From J054 sp963850255 (GTDB lineage: Bacteria > Pseudomonadota > Gammaproteobacteria > Steroidobacterales > GCA-2729495), in NCBI GenBank assembly GCA_963850255.1, contig CAWKLL010000046.1, positions 1 through 64,000 of the forward strand: 64,000 nt of DNA, given 5' to 3'. Positions within the stretch are counted from its first letter, which is position 1. Each line of letters begins with the position of its first letter. Positions 34,449 to 43,486 of the stretch are shown piece by piece. Both the position numbers and the translations under genes were made by a program. Below the pieces are notes generated by a model, which was given only the letters and a program-made list of their open reading frames with translations, had not been told where the DNA came from and made no database searches.

Positions 34449-35396
34449 ATGTCTTTTGCGCACGCTTCTCTGTGTCTGAAAGCGGCCGCCGATCCCAGCC
34501 GGCTGCGGCTGCTCTGCGTGCTCGCGCGTGGCGAGGCCAGTGTCGGCGAGCTGCAGGCAGTGCTGGCGCAGAGTCAGCCAAGGGTATCCCGGCATTTGCG
34601 CCTGCTAACGGAAGCCGGCCTGGTAGAGCGTGACCGCGAGGGGCATTGGGTCTTTTATCGCCTGGTCAGGCAGCCGACGGCCGATAACCTGCTCGCGGGT
34701 ATTTGGCCCTTGATTGATGCCGACGATCCGCAACTGCTGGCGGACCGGCAATCCTTTGAACGGGTAAAGCAGGCCCGCCGTCGCGATGCCTATTCATCGG
34801 CGGCTGCACTGGTTGCCGCCAGCCAGTCGCGCCAGCGTCCCGATGCCGCGGCGCTGACCGCGGCGCTGGATGAAGTGCTCGGCGACACGCAATTTGCCGC
34901 GCTGCTCGACGTCGGCTGCGGCTCCGGCGCGCTGCTGGCCCTGTTGGCCCGGCGCAGCCAAAAGCTGGTCGGTGTCGATATCGCTCGCAGCATGCGAAAC
35001 CTGGCCCGCAGTCGTGCCTCCGATCAGGGCCTGGCTAACTGCAGTATTCGTGACGGCGAACTTGGCGCGTTGCCATTTGCCGATCAGAGTTTCGATTGTG
35101 TGGTCCTCGACGAAGTCCTGAGCGTGGTGGCTGATCCGGGCGCCGGTCTGGACGAGGCCGTTCGCGTGTTACGTCCCTTCGGTCATTTGCTGGTGCTGGA
35201 TTGTGTGGCGCCTGTCGCTGTGCGCCTGGAATCGGGGGCCGGCACCAAGCTGATTGAGAACCAGCTGTCTGCCTGGATGTCAGAACGCCGCGTACGCCTG
35301 CGCGAGCGGATCTGGTTTCCCGGCAAGACGCTGGCCTATGCCCTGTTTGCCGGTGAGCTGAATCCGGTCTGGGCGCGCACAGGAACCGGAAACTGA
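34449..35396 (+). CDS. ArsR-family regulator fused to a SAM-dependent methyltransferase domain
   Basis: 315 residues. A winged helix occupies residues about 8-75 (KAAADPSRLRLLCVLARGE, QPRVSRHLRLLTEAGLVERD), followed by a helical linker and a class I methyltransferase fold from about 145, with motif I LLDVGCGSGALLALLA and FDCVVLDEVLSVVADPG. No metal-binding cysteine pair is seen in the helix where arsenic/zinc ArsR proteins have it, so the signal is probably not a metal. Placement ahead of metF and metH and the operator at its own start suggest a SahR-like regulator of the methionine/SAM cycle that senses SAM or S-adenosylhomocysteine through the C-terminal domain (inference). Confidence 0.85.
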   Translation: MSFAHASLCLKAAADPSRLRLLCVLARGEASVGELQAVLAQSQPRVSRHLRLLTEAGLVERDREGHWVFYRLVRQPTADNLLAGIWPLIDADDPQLLADRQSFERVKQARRRDAYSSAAALVAASQSRQRPDAAALTAALDEVLGDTQFAALLDVGCGSGALLALLARRSQKLVGVDIARSMRNLARSRASDQGLANCSIRDGELGALPFADQSFDCVVLDEVLSVVADPGAGLDEAVRVLRPFGHLLVLDCVAPVAVRLESGAGTKLIENQLSAWMSERRVRLRERIWFPGKTLAYALFAGELNPVWARTGTGN

Positions 35397-35405
35397 GTTA
35401 GCACT

Positions 35406-36272
35406 ATGTCCCAGTCTGTCCCGCAAGTTTCTTTCGAGTTTTTTCCGCCGGGTTCTCCAGCCATGGAGAAAACCCTGTGGCAATCGGTAGAGCGGTTGGC
35501 TCCGTTGGCGCCGCGTTTCGTGTCGGTTACGTACGGCGCCGACGGATCCACCCGCGACCGAACGCACAACATCGTCAGTCGCATCGCGCGTGATACGCCG
35601 CTGCGGGGCGCGCCGCACCTGACCTGCGTGGGCGCCAGTCGCGCTGATGTACAGGAAGTGGCCCGTGAGTACTGGCAGGAGGGCGTTCGGCATATCGTCG
35701 CGCTGCGTGGCGACCCGCCCAAGGGAAGCGAGACCTATACGCCGCATCCGGATGGTTATGAATACGCCGTCGACCTGGTGCGCGGTCTGCGTGAGGTGGC
35801 TGATTTCGAGATTTCCGTGGCTGCTTATCCGGAATCTCATCCTGAAGCACCCAGCGCAGACTTCGATCTGGATAATCTCAAACGCAAAGTCGATGCCGGC
35901 GCGACGCGCGCTATAACACAGTTGTTTTTTGACGCCGACCTGTACCTGCGTTTTCGCGATCGTTGTGTGAAAGCGGGCATCGAGGTGCCGATTGTGCCGG
36001 GCATTCTGCCGATCAATAAGTTTGCCCAGGTGGAACGTTTCGCCGGGCTTTGCGGGGCGAGCCTGCCCGACTGGTTGCGGGAACGCTTTGACGGCCTCGA
36101 TAGTGATGACGAGACGCGTCGCCTGATCGCTGCCAATACGGCCATCGAACTGGTCACGCGACTGCAGCGCCATGGGGTCGAGGACTTTCACTTCTATACG
36201 CTGAATCGGGCCGAGCAAACCTATGCCATTTGCTACGCGCTCGGTCTGCGTCCTCAGGGCGTCGCCGCATGA
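35406..36272 (+). CDS. metF: 5,10-methylenetetrahydrofolate reductase
   Basis: 288 residues. VSFEFFPPGSPAMEKTLW is the family start, with FVSVTYGADGSTRDRT, HIVALRGDPPKG, and ITQLFFDADLYLRF. FAD enzyme that makes 5-methyl-THF for MetH. It begins 9 bases after the regulator gene and overlaps the metH start (ATGA), forming a regulator-metF-metH operon. Confidence 0.96.
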   Translation: MSQSVPQVSFEFFPPGSPAMEKTLWQSVERLAPLAPRFVSVTYGADGSTRDRTHNIVSRIARDTPLRGAPHLTCVGASRADVQEVAREYWQEGVRHIVALRGDPPKGSETYTPHPDGYEYAVDLVRGLREVADFEISVAAYPESHPEAPSADFDLDNLKRKVDAGATRAITQLFFDADLYLRFRDRCVKAGIEVPIVPGILPINKFAQVERFAGLCGASLPDWLRERFDGLDSDDETRRLIAANTAIELVTRLQRHGVEDFHFYTLNRAEQTYAICYALGLRPQGVAA

Positions 36273-39200
36273 GTACGCGCGCCGAGCGGATGGCTCAACT
36301 CGAAACCCTGCTGGCCAAACGTATCGTCGTCCTCGATGGTGCGCTGGGCACCATGGTGCAGGGCTATACGCTGGAGGAGGCCGATTATCGCGGCGAGTAT
36401 TTCGCCGACTGGCCCAGCGATCTCAAGGGCAATCACGACCTGTTGAGCCTGACCCGGCCGGATTTGATTGGCGAAATTCATGCGACTTTTCTGGCTGCCG
36501 GCGCCGACGTCATCGAGACCAACAGTTTCAATGCCACGGCGCCTTCGCAGGCGGACTACGGTCTGCAGGCGCAGGTGCGTGAGATTAATCTGGCCGCCGC
36601 CCGTTGCGCGCGCCAGGCGGTGGAAGCGGCTGAGGCCGGCGATGGCAGGCCGCGCTTTGTAGCTGGTGTGCTCGGTCCTACCAGTCGCACGACATCCATC
36701 TCGCCCGACGTCAACGATCCGGGCATGCGCAATGTCAGCTTCGACGAACTGGTCGCTACCTATCGCGAAGCCGGCGCAGCCCTGCTGGAGGGCGGTGCCG
36801 ATTTCCTGTTGATTGAAACGGTGTTCGATACGCTGAATGCCAAGGCGGCTTTGTATGCGGTGGCTGTGTTGCGTGATGAATCGGCCGAACCCGTCGAGGT
36901 CATGGTCTCAGGCACCATCACCGATGCCTCGGGTCGCACCCTGTCGGGCCAGACCACGGAAGCCTTCTGGAATTCCATTCGCCATGCCCGACCCTTCCTG
37001 GTCGGCCTGAACTGTGCCCTGGGCGCCGCCGACCTGCGCCCCTATGTGCAGGAGCTCGCGCGCGTGGCGGATACGCGCGTGAGTGTGCACCCGAATGCCG
37101 GCTTGCCTAACGAGTTCGGCGAATACGACGACACGCCCGCGCATATGGCCGCAGTGCTGGGAGAGTTTGCCGGCGAGGGTCTGCTGAATATGGTCGGTGG
37201 TTGTTGTGGCACCACGCCGGAACACATCCTCGCCATTAGCGAGGCCGTTGCCGTGTATCCGGCCCGGCCAGTACCGGAGCGCCCGGTGGCTTTGCGCCTG
37301 TCCGGACTGGAGCCGTTCAACGTCGACGCCGACTCGCTGTTTGTGAATGTCGGTGAGCGCACCAACGTGGCGGGTTCGGCGAAGTTCCGGCGCCTGATTA
37401 CCGAGGGTGATTACAGCAGTGCCCTGGCCGTGGCGCTGCAGCAGGTCGAGAGTGGTGCGCAGGTCATCGATGTGAACATGGACGAGGGCATGCTCGATTC
37501 CGTGGCCGCCATGGATCGATTCCTCAAGCTGGTAGCTACGGAGCCGGATATCGCGCGGGTTCCGGTAATGGTGGATTCATCGCGCTGGGAAGTCATCGAG
37601 ACAGGCCTGAAATGTGTGCAGGGCAAGTCCATTGTAAATTCCATCAGCCTGAAGGAAGGTCCCGAGCCGTTCCTGTTTCAGGCCCGCGAAGCGCGTCGGC
37701 ATGGCGCCGCGGTGGTGGTCATGGCCTTCGATGAACAGGGCCAGGCCGACAGCGTGGAACGGCGCCTGGAGATTTGCCAGCGTTGCTACGATCTGCTCAC
37801 GGAAAGCGTGGGCTTTCCGCCCGAAGATATTATTTTCGATCCGAATATTTTCGCCGTGGCCACGGGCATCGAGGAGCATAACGACTATGGCCGCGCCTTT
37901 ATCGAAGCCACGCGCGAACTGAAGGCGCGGATGCCGGCGGTTTCCATCAGCGGCGGTGTGAGCAATGTGTCTTTTTCATTCCGTGGCAACAACCCGGTGC
38001 GTGAGGCCATGCATTCGGTTTTTCTTTACCACGCTATCCAGGCCGGCCTGGATATGGGTATCGTCAACGCCGGTCAGCTAGCCATTTATGCGGATATTCC
38101 GACGGATCTGCGTGACGCGGTGGAAGACGTGATTCTTAACCGCCGTGACGATGCCACGGAACGGCTGCTGGAGATGGCGGGTCGCTATCGCGACGACGGC
38201 GGCAGCGTAGCCGCAGAAACTGAAGCGGAGTGGCGCAGCTGGCCGGTCACCGAACGCCTGTCACATTCCCTGGTCAAGGGTATAGACGAATTTATCGTGG
38301 CCGATACCGAAGAAGCACGCCAGGCCGCCAGTCGTCCGCTGGATGTGATCGAAGGACCGTTAATGGACGGCATGAACGTGGTCGGCGATCTGTTCGGCGA
38401 GGGCAAGATGTTTTTACCCCAGGTGGTCAAGTCCGCGCGGGTGATGAAAAAATCCGTGGCCTACCTGGTGCCCTATATCGAGGCTTCCGAGGAGGGCGAG
38501 AGCAGGAAGGTCGGGCGTATCGTCATGGCTACGGTGAAAGGCGATGTGCATGACATCGGCAAAAATATTGTCGGCGTGGTCTTGCAGTGCAATAACTTTG
38601 AGGTCATTGATCTTGGCGTGATGGTGCCCGCGAACCGGATTCTTGAAACGGCTCGGCGTGAAAACGCTGACATGATCGGCCTGTCGGGGCTGATCACGCC
38701 GTCGCTGGATGAGATGGTGCAAGTGGCTCGCGAAATGCAGCGCCAGGATTTCAAGGTACCGCTGTTGATCGGCGGGGCCACGACCTCACCGGTACACACC
38801 GCCGTCAAGATTGACCCGGAGTACAGCGGGCCCGTGGTCTACGTGAAAGATGCCTCGCGCTCCGTGGGCGTTGCGCAAAAGCTGGCCAGCCCGGAAGACC
38901 GCGTGAGCTATATCGATGCGACCAAGCAGGAAAATGTCCGCCGGCGCGAACGGCATGCCGGCAAGACCCGGCTGGCGCCCCAGCTGACGATCCAGCAGGC
39001 GCGCGCGAATCGCGCGCGCCCGGACTGGCAACAGGCGGCGCCGGCGCCCGCCTGGACCGGCCGGCAGGCGCTGGAAATTCCGCTCACCGAACTGGTCGAT
39101 TACATCGACTGGATGCCCTTCTTTAATGCCTGGGAGTTCGCCGGAAAATTTCCTGCCCTGTTGCAGGACGAAGTGGTTGGCGAAGCGGCCAGTGCCCTGT

Positions 39201-39961
39201 ACCAGGATGCGCTCGCCATGCTCGAACAGCTGCTGGCCGAAAACTGGATGCAGGCGCGTGCGGTGGTGGGCCTGTATTCTGCGGCCAGTGAAGGCGATGA
39301 CATTCTGCTGTCGGCTGCGGCCGGTGGCGAGCAACTCTCGCGCCTGCATTTCCTGCGCCAGCAGCGCGCCATGCCCGACGGTAAAGCGAATGCCTGCCTG
39401 GCCGACTTTATTGCGCCGGTCGATAGCCAGGTTCCCGACTGGTTGGGCGCTTTTGCGGTTACCGCCGGTCTTGGTGCGGACGTCCACGTGGCACGGTTTG
39501 AGCGCCAGCACGATGACTACAACGCGATTCTGCTGAAAGCCCTGGCCGACCGCTTTGCCGAGGCGGGTGCGGAGTATCTGCACGCGCGCTTGCGCCGCGA
39601 ATGGTGGGGCTACGCGCCGCAGGAAGGTCTTGATCATAGTGCCCTGATCGACGAGCAGTACCAGGGCATCCGTCCCGCGCCCGGCTATCCGGCTTGTCCC
39701 GATCACACCGAGAAAGGCGCTCTGTGGGAGCTGTTGAATGTGCAACAGGAATCCGGCATCAGCCTCACTGAATCTTACGCCATGCTGCCAGCGGCCTCGG
39801 TTAGCGGCTGGTATTTTGCGCATCCGGAATCGCGTTATTTCAGTGTCGGCAAAATCGGTCGTGATCAGGCTGCAGACTACGCCCGACGCAAGGGCGTGAG
39901 CCTGTCGAGTGTGGAGCGCTGGCTGGCGTCCAACCTGGGCTACGAGGCCCAGGCAGCATGA
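36269..39961 (+). CDS. metH: Cobalamin-dependent methionine synthase
   Basis: 1230 residues from ATG 36269 (overlapping the metF stop). Four modules in order: homocysteine domain (VLDGALGTMVQ; zinc cysteines in GLNCALGA and GGCCGTTPEH), folate domain (FVNVGERTNVAGSAKF), B12 domain with the cobalt-binding histidine in KGDVHDIGKNIVG, and AdoMet reactivation domain (RPAPGYPACPDHTEKGALW). Methylates homocysteine to methionine using methyl-THF. No metE is in view. Confidence 0.97.
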   Translation: MSTRAERMAQLETLLAKRIVVLDGALGTMVQGYTLEEADYRGEYFADWPSDLKGNHDLLSLTRPDLIGEIHATFLAAGADVIETNSFNATAPSQADYGLQAQVREINLAAARCARQAVEAAEAGDGRPRFVAGVLGPTSRTTSISPDVNDPGMRNVSFDELVATYREAGAALLEGGADFLLIETVFDTLNAKAALYAVAVLRDESAEPVEVMVSGTITDASGRTLSGQTTEAFWNSIRHARPFLVGLNCALGAADLRPYVQELARVADTRVSVHPNAGLPNEFGEYDDTPAHMAAVLGEFAGEGLLNMVGGCCGTTPEHILAISEAVAVYPARPVPERPVALRLSGLEPFNVDADSLFVNVGERTNVAGSAKFRRLITEGDYSSALAVALQQVESGAQVIDVNMDEGMLDSVAAMDRFLKLVATEPDIARVPVMVDSSRWEVIETGLKCVQGKSIVNSISLKEGPEPFLFQAREARRHGAAVVVMAFDEQGQADSVERRLEICQRCYDLLTESVGFPPEDIIFDPNIFAVATGIEEHNDYGRAFIEATRELKARMPAVSISGGVSNVSFSFRGNNPVREAMHSVFLYHAIQAGLDMGIVNAGQLAIYADIPTDLRDAVEDVILNRRDDATERLLEMAGRYRDDGGSVAAETEAEWRSWPVTERLSHSLVKGIDEFIVADTEEARQAASRPLDVIEGPLMDGMNVVGDLFGEGKMFLPQVVKSARVMKKSVAYLVPYIEASEEGESRKVGRIVMATVKGDVHDIGKNIVGVVLQCNNFEVIDLGVMVPANRILETARRENADMIGLSGLITPSLDEMVQVAREMQRQDFKVPLLIGGATTSPVHTAVKIDPEYSGPVVYVKDASRSVGVAQKLASPEDRVSYIDATKQENVRRRERHAGKTRLAPQLTIQQARANRARPDWQQAAPAPAWTGRQALEIPLTELVDYIDWMPFFNAWEFAGKFPALLQDEVVGEAASALYQDALAMLEQLLAENWMQARAVVGLYSAASEGDDILLSAAAGGEQLSRLHFLRQQRAMPDGKANACLADFIAPVDSQVPDWLGAFAVTAGLGADVHVARFERQHDDYNAILLKALADRFAEAGAEYLHARLRREWWGYAPQEGLDHSALIDEQYQGIRPAPGYPACPDHTEKGALWELLNVQQESGISLTESYAMLPAASVSGWYFAHPESRYFSVGKIGRDQAADYARRKGVSLSSVERWLASNLGYEAQAA

Positions 39962-40038
39962 GTTTGCGGCCGGGAAAAACCATCTCTGCCAACGGCTGGT
40001 TGCCAGCCTGGCGGCCAGGACAAACCAAGGAGAGCGCT

Positions 40039-40699
40039 ATGGCGACGGTACTGATTACAGGGGGCAATCGCGGTATTGGACTGGAGCTGGCTCGCCAGCT
40101 GTCGGCGCGCGGTGATCAGGTATGGGTCAGTTGCCGGCGCAGCAGCGCGGAACTGGATGCCTTGCCGGTAGAAGTCCTGGCTGATGTGGATGTATCCAGC
40201 GAAGCAGGCCTGGCTCGTTTGCAGGAAGGCCTGGCCGGCCAGCTCCCTCGATTGCCTGATTAACAACGCGGGCATCCTGACTAACGAAAACCTCGTCGAT
40301 CTGAATCTGGAGCGCATGCGTCGTCAGTTCGAGGTGAATGCCCTTGGACCGTTGCGCGTTACTCTCGCGCTCTTGGATAAGCTGCACCCTGGTTCCAAGG
40401 TGGCGATCGTGACCAGTCGTGTGGGTTCGATCGCCGACAATTCGTCCGGCGGCATGTACGGCTATCGCATGTCCAAAGCCGCGGTCAACATGGCCGGCGC
40501 GAATCTCGCCATCGACCTGCGCGAGAAAGGTATTCCGGTAGCGCTGTTGCATCCCGGTATGGTGGCCACGGAGATGACCGGCAATCGCGGTGTTAGCCCG
40601 GCCCACGCCGCTGCGGGTCTGATTCAGCGTATTGATGCGCTAAATCTGGAAACCAGCGGGCACTTCTGGCACGCGGAGGGGGAGATCCTGCCATGGTGA
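40039..40699 (+). CDS. Short-chain dehydrogenase/reductase, one frameshift
   Basis: Start ATG 40039 has AAGGAGA just upstream. The cofactor loop TGGNRGIGLELARQL is in the first frame; near 40245 the frame changes and reads LDCLINNAGILTNENLVDLN, then the catalytic serine region (VTSRVGSI) and YGYRMSKAAVN with the YxxxK pair. One extra C in CTCCCTCG explains the break. It is a C-factor/sniffer-like classical SDR of unknown substrate. It lies 78 bases after metH, and its end overlaps the next gene by 7 bases. Confidence 0.85.
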
Positions 40700-41406
40700 G
40701 AAAATACTTCCCGGGATCGTTAAAGACCGCGCAAGCGAAAATCGTCCGCTGGGGGCGTTCCTGTTGCCAGGCTTTTCTGGCTGTGGCGCTGCTGGGAATT
40801 GGTCCGCCAGCGCTGGCCGAGCCCGGCGATCTGGCCACGCTGCTCGACTGGATTAGCGGCGATTTCGATAATCGTGAGCAGGTTCGTGCGCAACCCGTTT
40901 CTGATCAACCGCTCTACTCGCTGCTCGGTTTGCAGCGTCGCCTGGTGGTTGCGCCGGCGTTGGGGGAGCATGTGGTTTACGCGCAGATTAACAATGATGC
41001 GGATCCCGCCAAGGTCTATCGCCAGACACTGGTAGTTTTTTCGCAGGATCCCGACGGCGGACCAATTTCATCGCGCAGTCTGGCTTTCGCTGATCAAGAG
41101 GCCAACGCGGATATTTTGCAGCGTCTCGCCGACCTGAAAGATATGACCGCTGAGGATTTCGTTGCCGCCCTGCCCGATGCTTGTTCGGCTGACTGGAAAT
41201 GGCGAGATGGCGAGTACTACAGTTTTGTCGACGCAAAAGACTGCGTGATCACTTCTGGTTACACGGGCAAGCAACGCGGCATTCAGAGCACCGAATTCGT
41301 CAGCCCGGCCGGCATTCGTAACGAAGAATCGGGCTATAAAGCCGACGGCAGTTTCATCTTCGGACTTCCCGCCGGTGTCTATTACGACTACCGACGTCGC
41401 GACTAG
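40693..41406 (+). CDS. CpeT/CpcT (DUF1001)-like secreted protein
   Basis: 237 residues. A signal peptide (CCQAFLAVALLGIGPPALA) is followed by LATLLDWISGDFDNREQ, the start motif of CpeT/CpcT proteins, then VYRQTLVVFSQDPDGGP and CSADWKWRDGEYYSF. In cyanobacteria the family attaches bilins to phycobiliproteins; there is no phycobiliprotein or bilin pathway in this window, so the role here must differ and is unknown. It overlaps the preceding SDR gene, so the two are likely cotranslated. Confidence 0.7.
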   Translation: MVRKYFPGSLKTAQAKIVRWGRSCCQAFLAVALLGIGPPALAEPGDLATLLDWISGDFDNREQVRAQPVSDQPLYSLLGLQRRLVVAPALGEHVVYAQINNDADPAKVYRQTLVVFSQDPDGGPISSRSLAFADQEANADILQRLADLKDMTAEDFVAALPDACSADWKWRDGEYYSFVDAKDCVITSGYTGKQRGIQSTEFVSPAGIRNEESGYKADGSFIFGLPAGVYYDYRRRD

Positions 41407-41445
41407 GTCACCCGGCACGCATTGGCTGGTAAAGGCTGCAGGCGG

Positions 41446-41709
41446 CTAGCTTCGCCCGCCGGCGCTGGCCAGTGAATCGCCGATCTCGACCAGGCGGTCG
41501 TAGCTGCGAAAGGCGATCAGGGCGCGCTCGAATAGCACCCGTAGTAGCAGCGGGCCAAAGATCAACGGCAGCGGCCAGGCCCGGTTCTCCAGTTGCACCA
41601 GTACCCAGCTGCCATAGAGGGTGCCGCCGATAGCGGCCCAGAACAGCAGCTGCAATAGTGCCGGTGAAATCATTCGCTGGAACGTCAGCACCTTTTGGAT
41701 TTCATGCAT
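41446..41709 (-). CDS. DUF4282-type small membrane protein
   Basis: 87 residues: a short cytoplasmic head (EIQKVLTFQRMISPA), two TM helices (LLQLLFWAAIGGTLYGSWVLV and LPLIFGPLLLRVLF) and a polar tail with FRSYDRLVEI. This two-helix arrangement with the R-M-x-P start matches DUF4282. Function unknown. Monocistronic between the CpeT-like gene and the moeB-like gene. Confidence 0.7.
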   Translation of the reverse strand: MHEIQKVLTFQRMISPALLQLLFWAAIGGTLYGSWVLVQLENRAWPLPLIFGPLLLRVLFERALIAFRSYDRLVEIGDSLASAGGRS

Positions 41710-41782
41710 GTTGGGTTACTCCATGCTTAGTCGTACTTGCCTGATTATTACTGATATCAGCGATGAGTCTCCTGGGTGAGCG

Positions 41783-42523
41783 TCAGCTGCAGGCTTCGCA
41801 GTTAAGCCGTCGGCGAATTCTGAAAGTGCGTGAGCTGCCCGCCAGGCCATCGTATAACCAGAGTCTGCCGCTGAGATCCGAGGGCAGGCCACACAACAGT
41901 TTGATGGTCTCGGTTGCCATCATGCTGCCGATGGTGCCGGCAACCGGTCCGAGAATGCCCTGGCCGGCGCAGTTCTCCAGCAGCTCGTTGACTTCCGGAT
42001 ACAGGCAGGTATAGCAGGGGCCGCCATCCTGATCGTGATGAAACACGGCCAGTTGCCCTTCGAAGCGAATCGCCGCGCCGCTGACCAGCGGTTTTTTCGC
42101 TGCCAGGCAGGCGCGGTTGACCCGGCTGCGCGTGGCGAAGTTGTCGCAACAGTCCAGCACGACATCGCAATCGGCAATGGCGGCGGCCAGTTGATCATCG
42201 TCGAGACGCTGATCGAGAGCCTGCGTGCTGGTCTGCGGATTCCACGCGGATAGATTTTCGGCGGCGGCAACGGCCTTCGACTTATCGATATCACCGGGAC
42301 GGAACAGTATCTGGCGCGGTAAATTGCTCGCATCGACGCGATCAAAGTCATTTAGCGCCAGCCTGCCGACGCCGGCATTGGCCAGGTAGAGTGCCGCGGG
42401 AGAGCCAATGCCGCCCAGGCCGATGATCAATACGCGTGCGCCGGCGAGCTTCTCCTGGCCGGCGGCGCCGATCTGCGGAAGCACGGTCTGGCGGCTGTAG
42501 CGCAACTCGCTTTGCTCATTCAC
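41783..42523 (-). CDS. moeB: MoeB/ThiF-family adenylyltransferase
   Basis: 246 residues. LRYSRQTVLPQIGAAGQEKL start, nucleotide loop LIIGLGGIGSPAALYLANAG, and zinc cysteines in CYTCLYP and NCEAC. It adenylates the C-terminal glycine of a small sulfur carrier (MoaD or ThiS). MoeB is favoured by length and by linkage to prmC, but ThiF cannot be excluded. It starts within the end of prmC (4-base overlap). Confidence 0.88.
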   Translation of the reverse strand: MNEQSELRYSRQTVLPQIGAAGQEKLAGARVLIIGLGGIGSPAALYLANAGVGRLALNDFDRVDASNLPRQILFRPGDIDKSKAVAAAENLSAWNPQTSTQALDQRLDDDQLAAAIADCDVVLDCCDNFATRSRVNRACLAAKKPLVSGAAIRFEGQLAVFHHDQDGGPCYTCLYPEVNELLENCAGQGILGPVAGTIGSMMATETIKLLCGLPSDLSGRLWLYDGLAGSSRTFRIRRRLNCEACS

Positions 42524-43407
42524 GTCGGTTTCTTCTCTTCAGGTAACTGGCCTTCGCTAACGCGCGGGCGACCGGGCAGATCACGATAGGTGGTGATGGC
42601 GGTGAGTTTGGCTTCACCGAACAGGCGGGCGGCCGCCGGACCTTGCCGGAATCCGTGTTCTATCAGCAGCCAGCCACCGGGTAATAAATAGTCTGGCGCC
42701 GCGGCAACAATTTTCTTGATGGCCATTAAACCATCACGACCGGCGCGCAGCGCCAGGGCCGGTTCATAACCCAGTTCGTATTTACGCAGCATCCATTCCT
42801 GGTCGGACAAATAAGGCGGGTTTGAGACCACCAGGTCGAAGCGCTCGCCGGCTACCGGGCTGAACCAGTCGCCGAAGCGAAAATCGATGTTGTCGTAGCC
42901 ATAGCTGGCGGCGTTGTAGCGGGCCACCGACAAAGCCTGCTCACTGAAATCTGTGGCTACGATTTCAATACCCGGTCGTTCCGAGGCAATGGCGATGGCG
43001 ATGGCGCCGGTGCCGGTACCCAGATCCAAAAGGCGACCGGGTCGTTCAGCGGGGATCAGATTCAGGCAGCATTCGACCAATAGCTCCGTTTCGGGACGCG
43101 GCACCAGGGTGTCATTGGTGACGCTCAACTTGATCGACCAGAATTCACGCGAGCCGAGCATTTGTGCCACGGGTCGGCCGGCCTGACGCTCCGCAATAAG
43201 TCCCAGGAAACGCTCGGCAATCTCGGCGCGGACTTCGTTGTCGCCATCGCTATACAGTCTCGTGCGCTCCCAGCCCAGGGCATGCGCGAGCAATAGCTCG
43301 GCGTCCAGACGCGCCGACTGGCTGCTGCCTTTCAGCATTTCCGCGCTGGCACGCAACAGGCTGCTTACACTGGCGCCACCGTCTGCCAGGTCTGCGTCCG
43401 AACTCAT
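42520..43407 (-). CDS. prmC: Peptide chain release factor N5-glutamine methyltransferase
   Basis: 295 residues. N-terminal helical domain (DAELLLAHALGWERTRL), SAM loop LLDLGTGTGAIAIAIA and catalytic NPPY in DLVVSNPPYLSDQEW. It methylates the GGQ glutamine of RF1/RF2. The usual partner prfA is not next to it here: the upstream neighbour is a divergent trans-sulfuration gene. Confidence 0.94.
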   Translation of the reverse strand: MSSDADLADGGASVSSLLRASAEMLKGSSQSARLDAELLLAHALGWERTRLYSDGDNEVRAEIAERFLGLIAERQAGRPVAQMLGSREFWSIKLSVTNDTLVPRPETELLVECCLNLIPAERPGRLLDLGTGTGAIAIAIASERPGIEIVATDFSEQALSVARYNAASYGYDNIDFRFGDWFSPVAGERFDLVVSNPPYLSDQEWMLRKYELGYEPALALRAGRDGLMAIKKIVAAAPDYLLPGGWLLIEHGFRQGPAAARLFGEAKLTAITTYRDLPGRPRVSEGQLPEEKKPT

Positions 43408-43486
43408 GCCTATGTTAGCCTCGACTGCATAACACTCCTTTTACCACAGGCCGCAAACCGCGGCCGTGAAGCCGAGGCTTAAGGTC

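Noticed and set aside
41446..41709. Toxin-antitoxin or phage holin reading of the small two-helix protein
   Set aside because: There is no partner gene and the sequence fits DUF4282 better.
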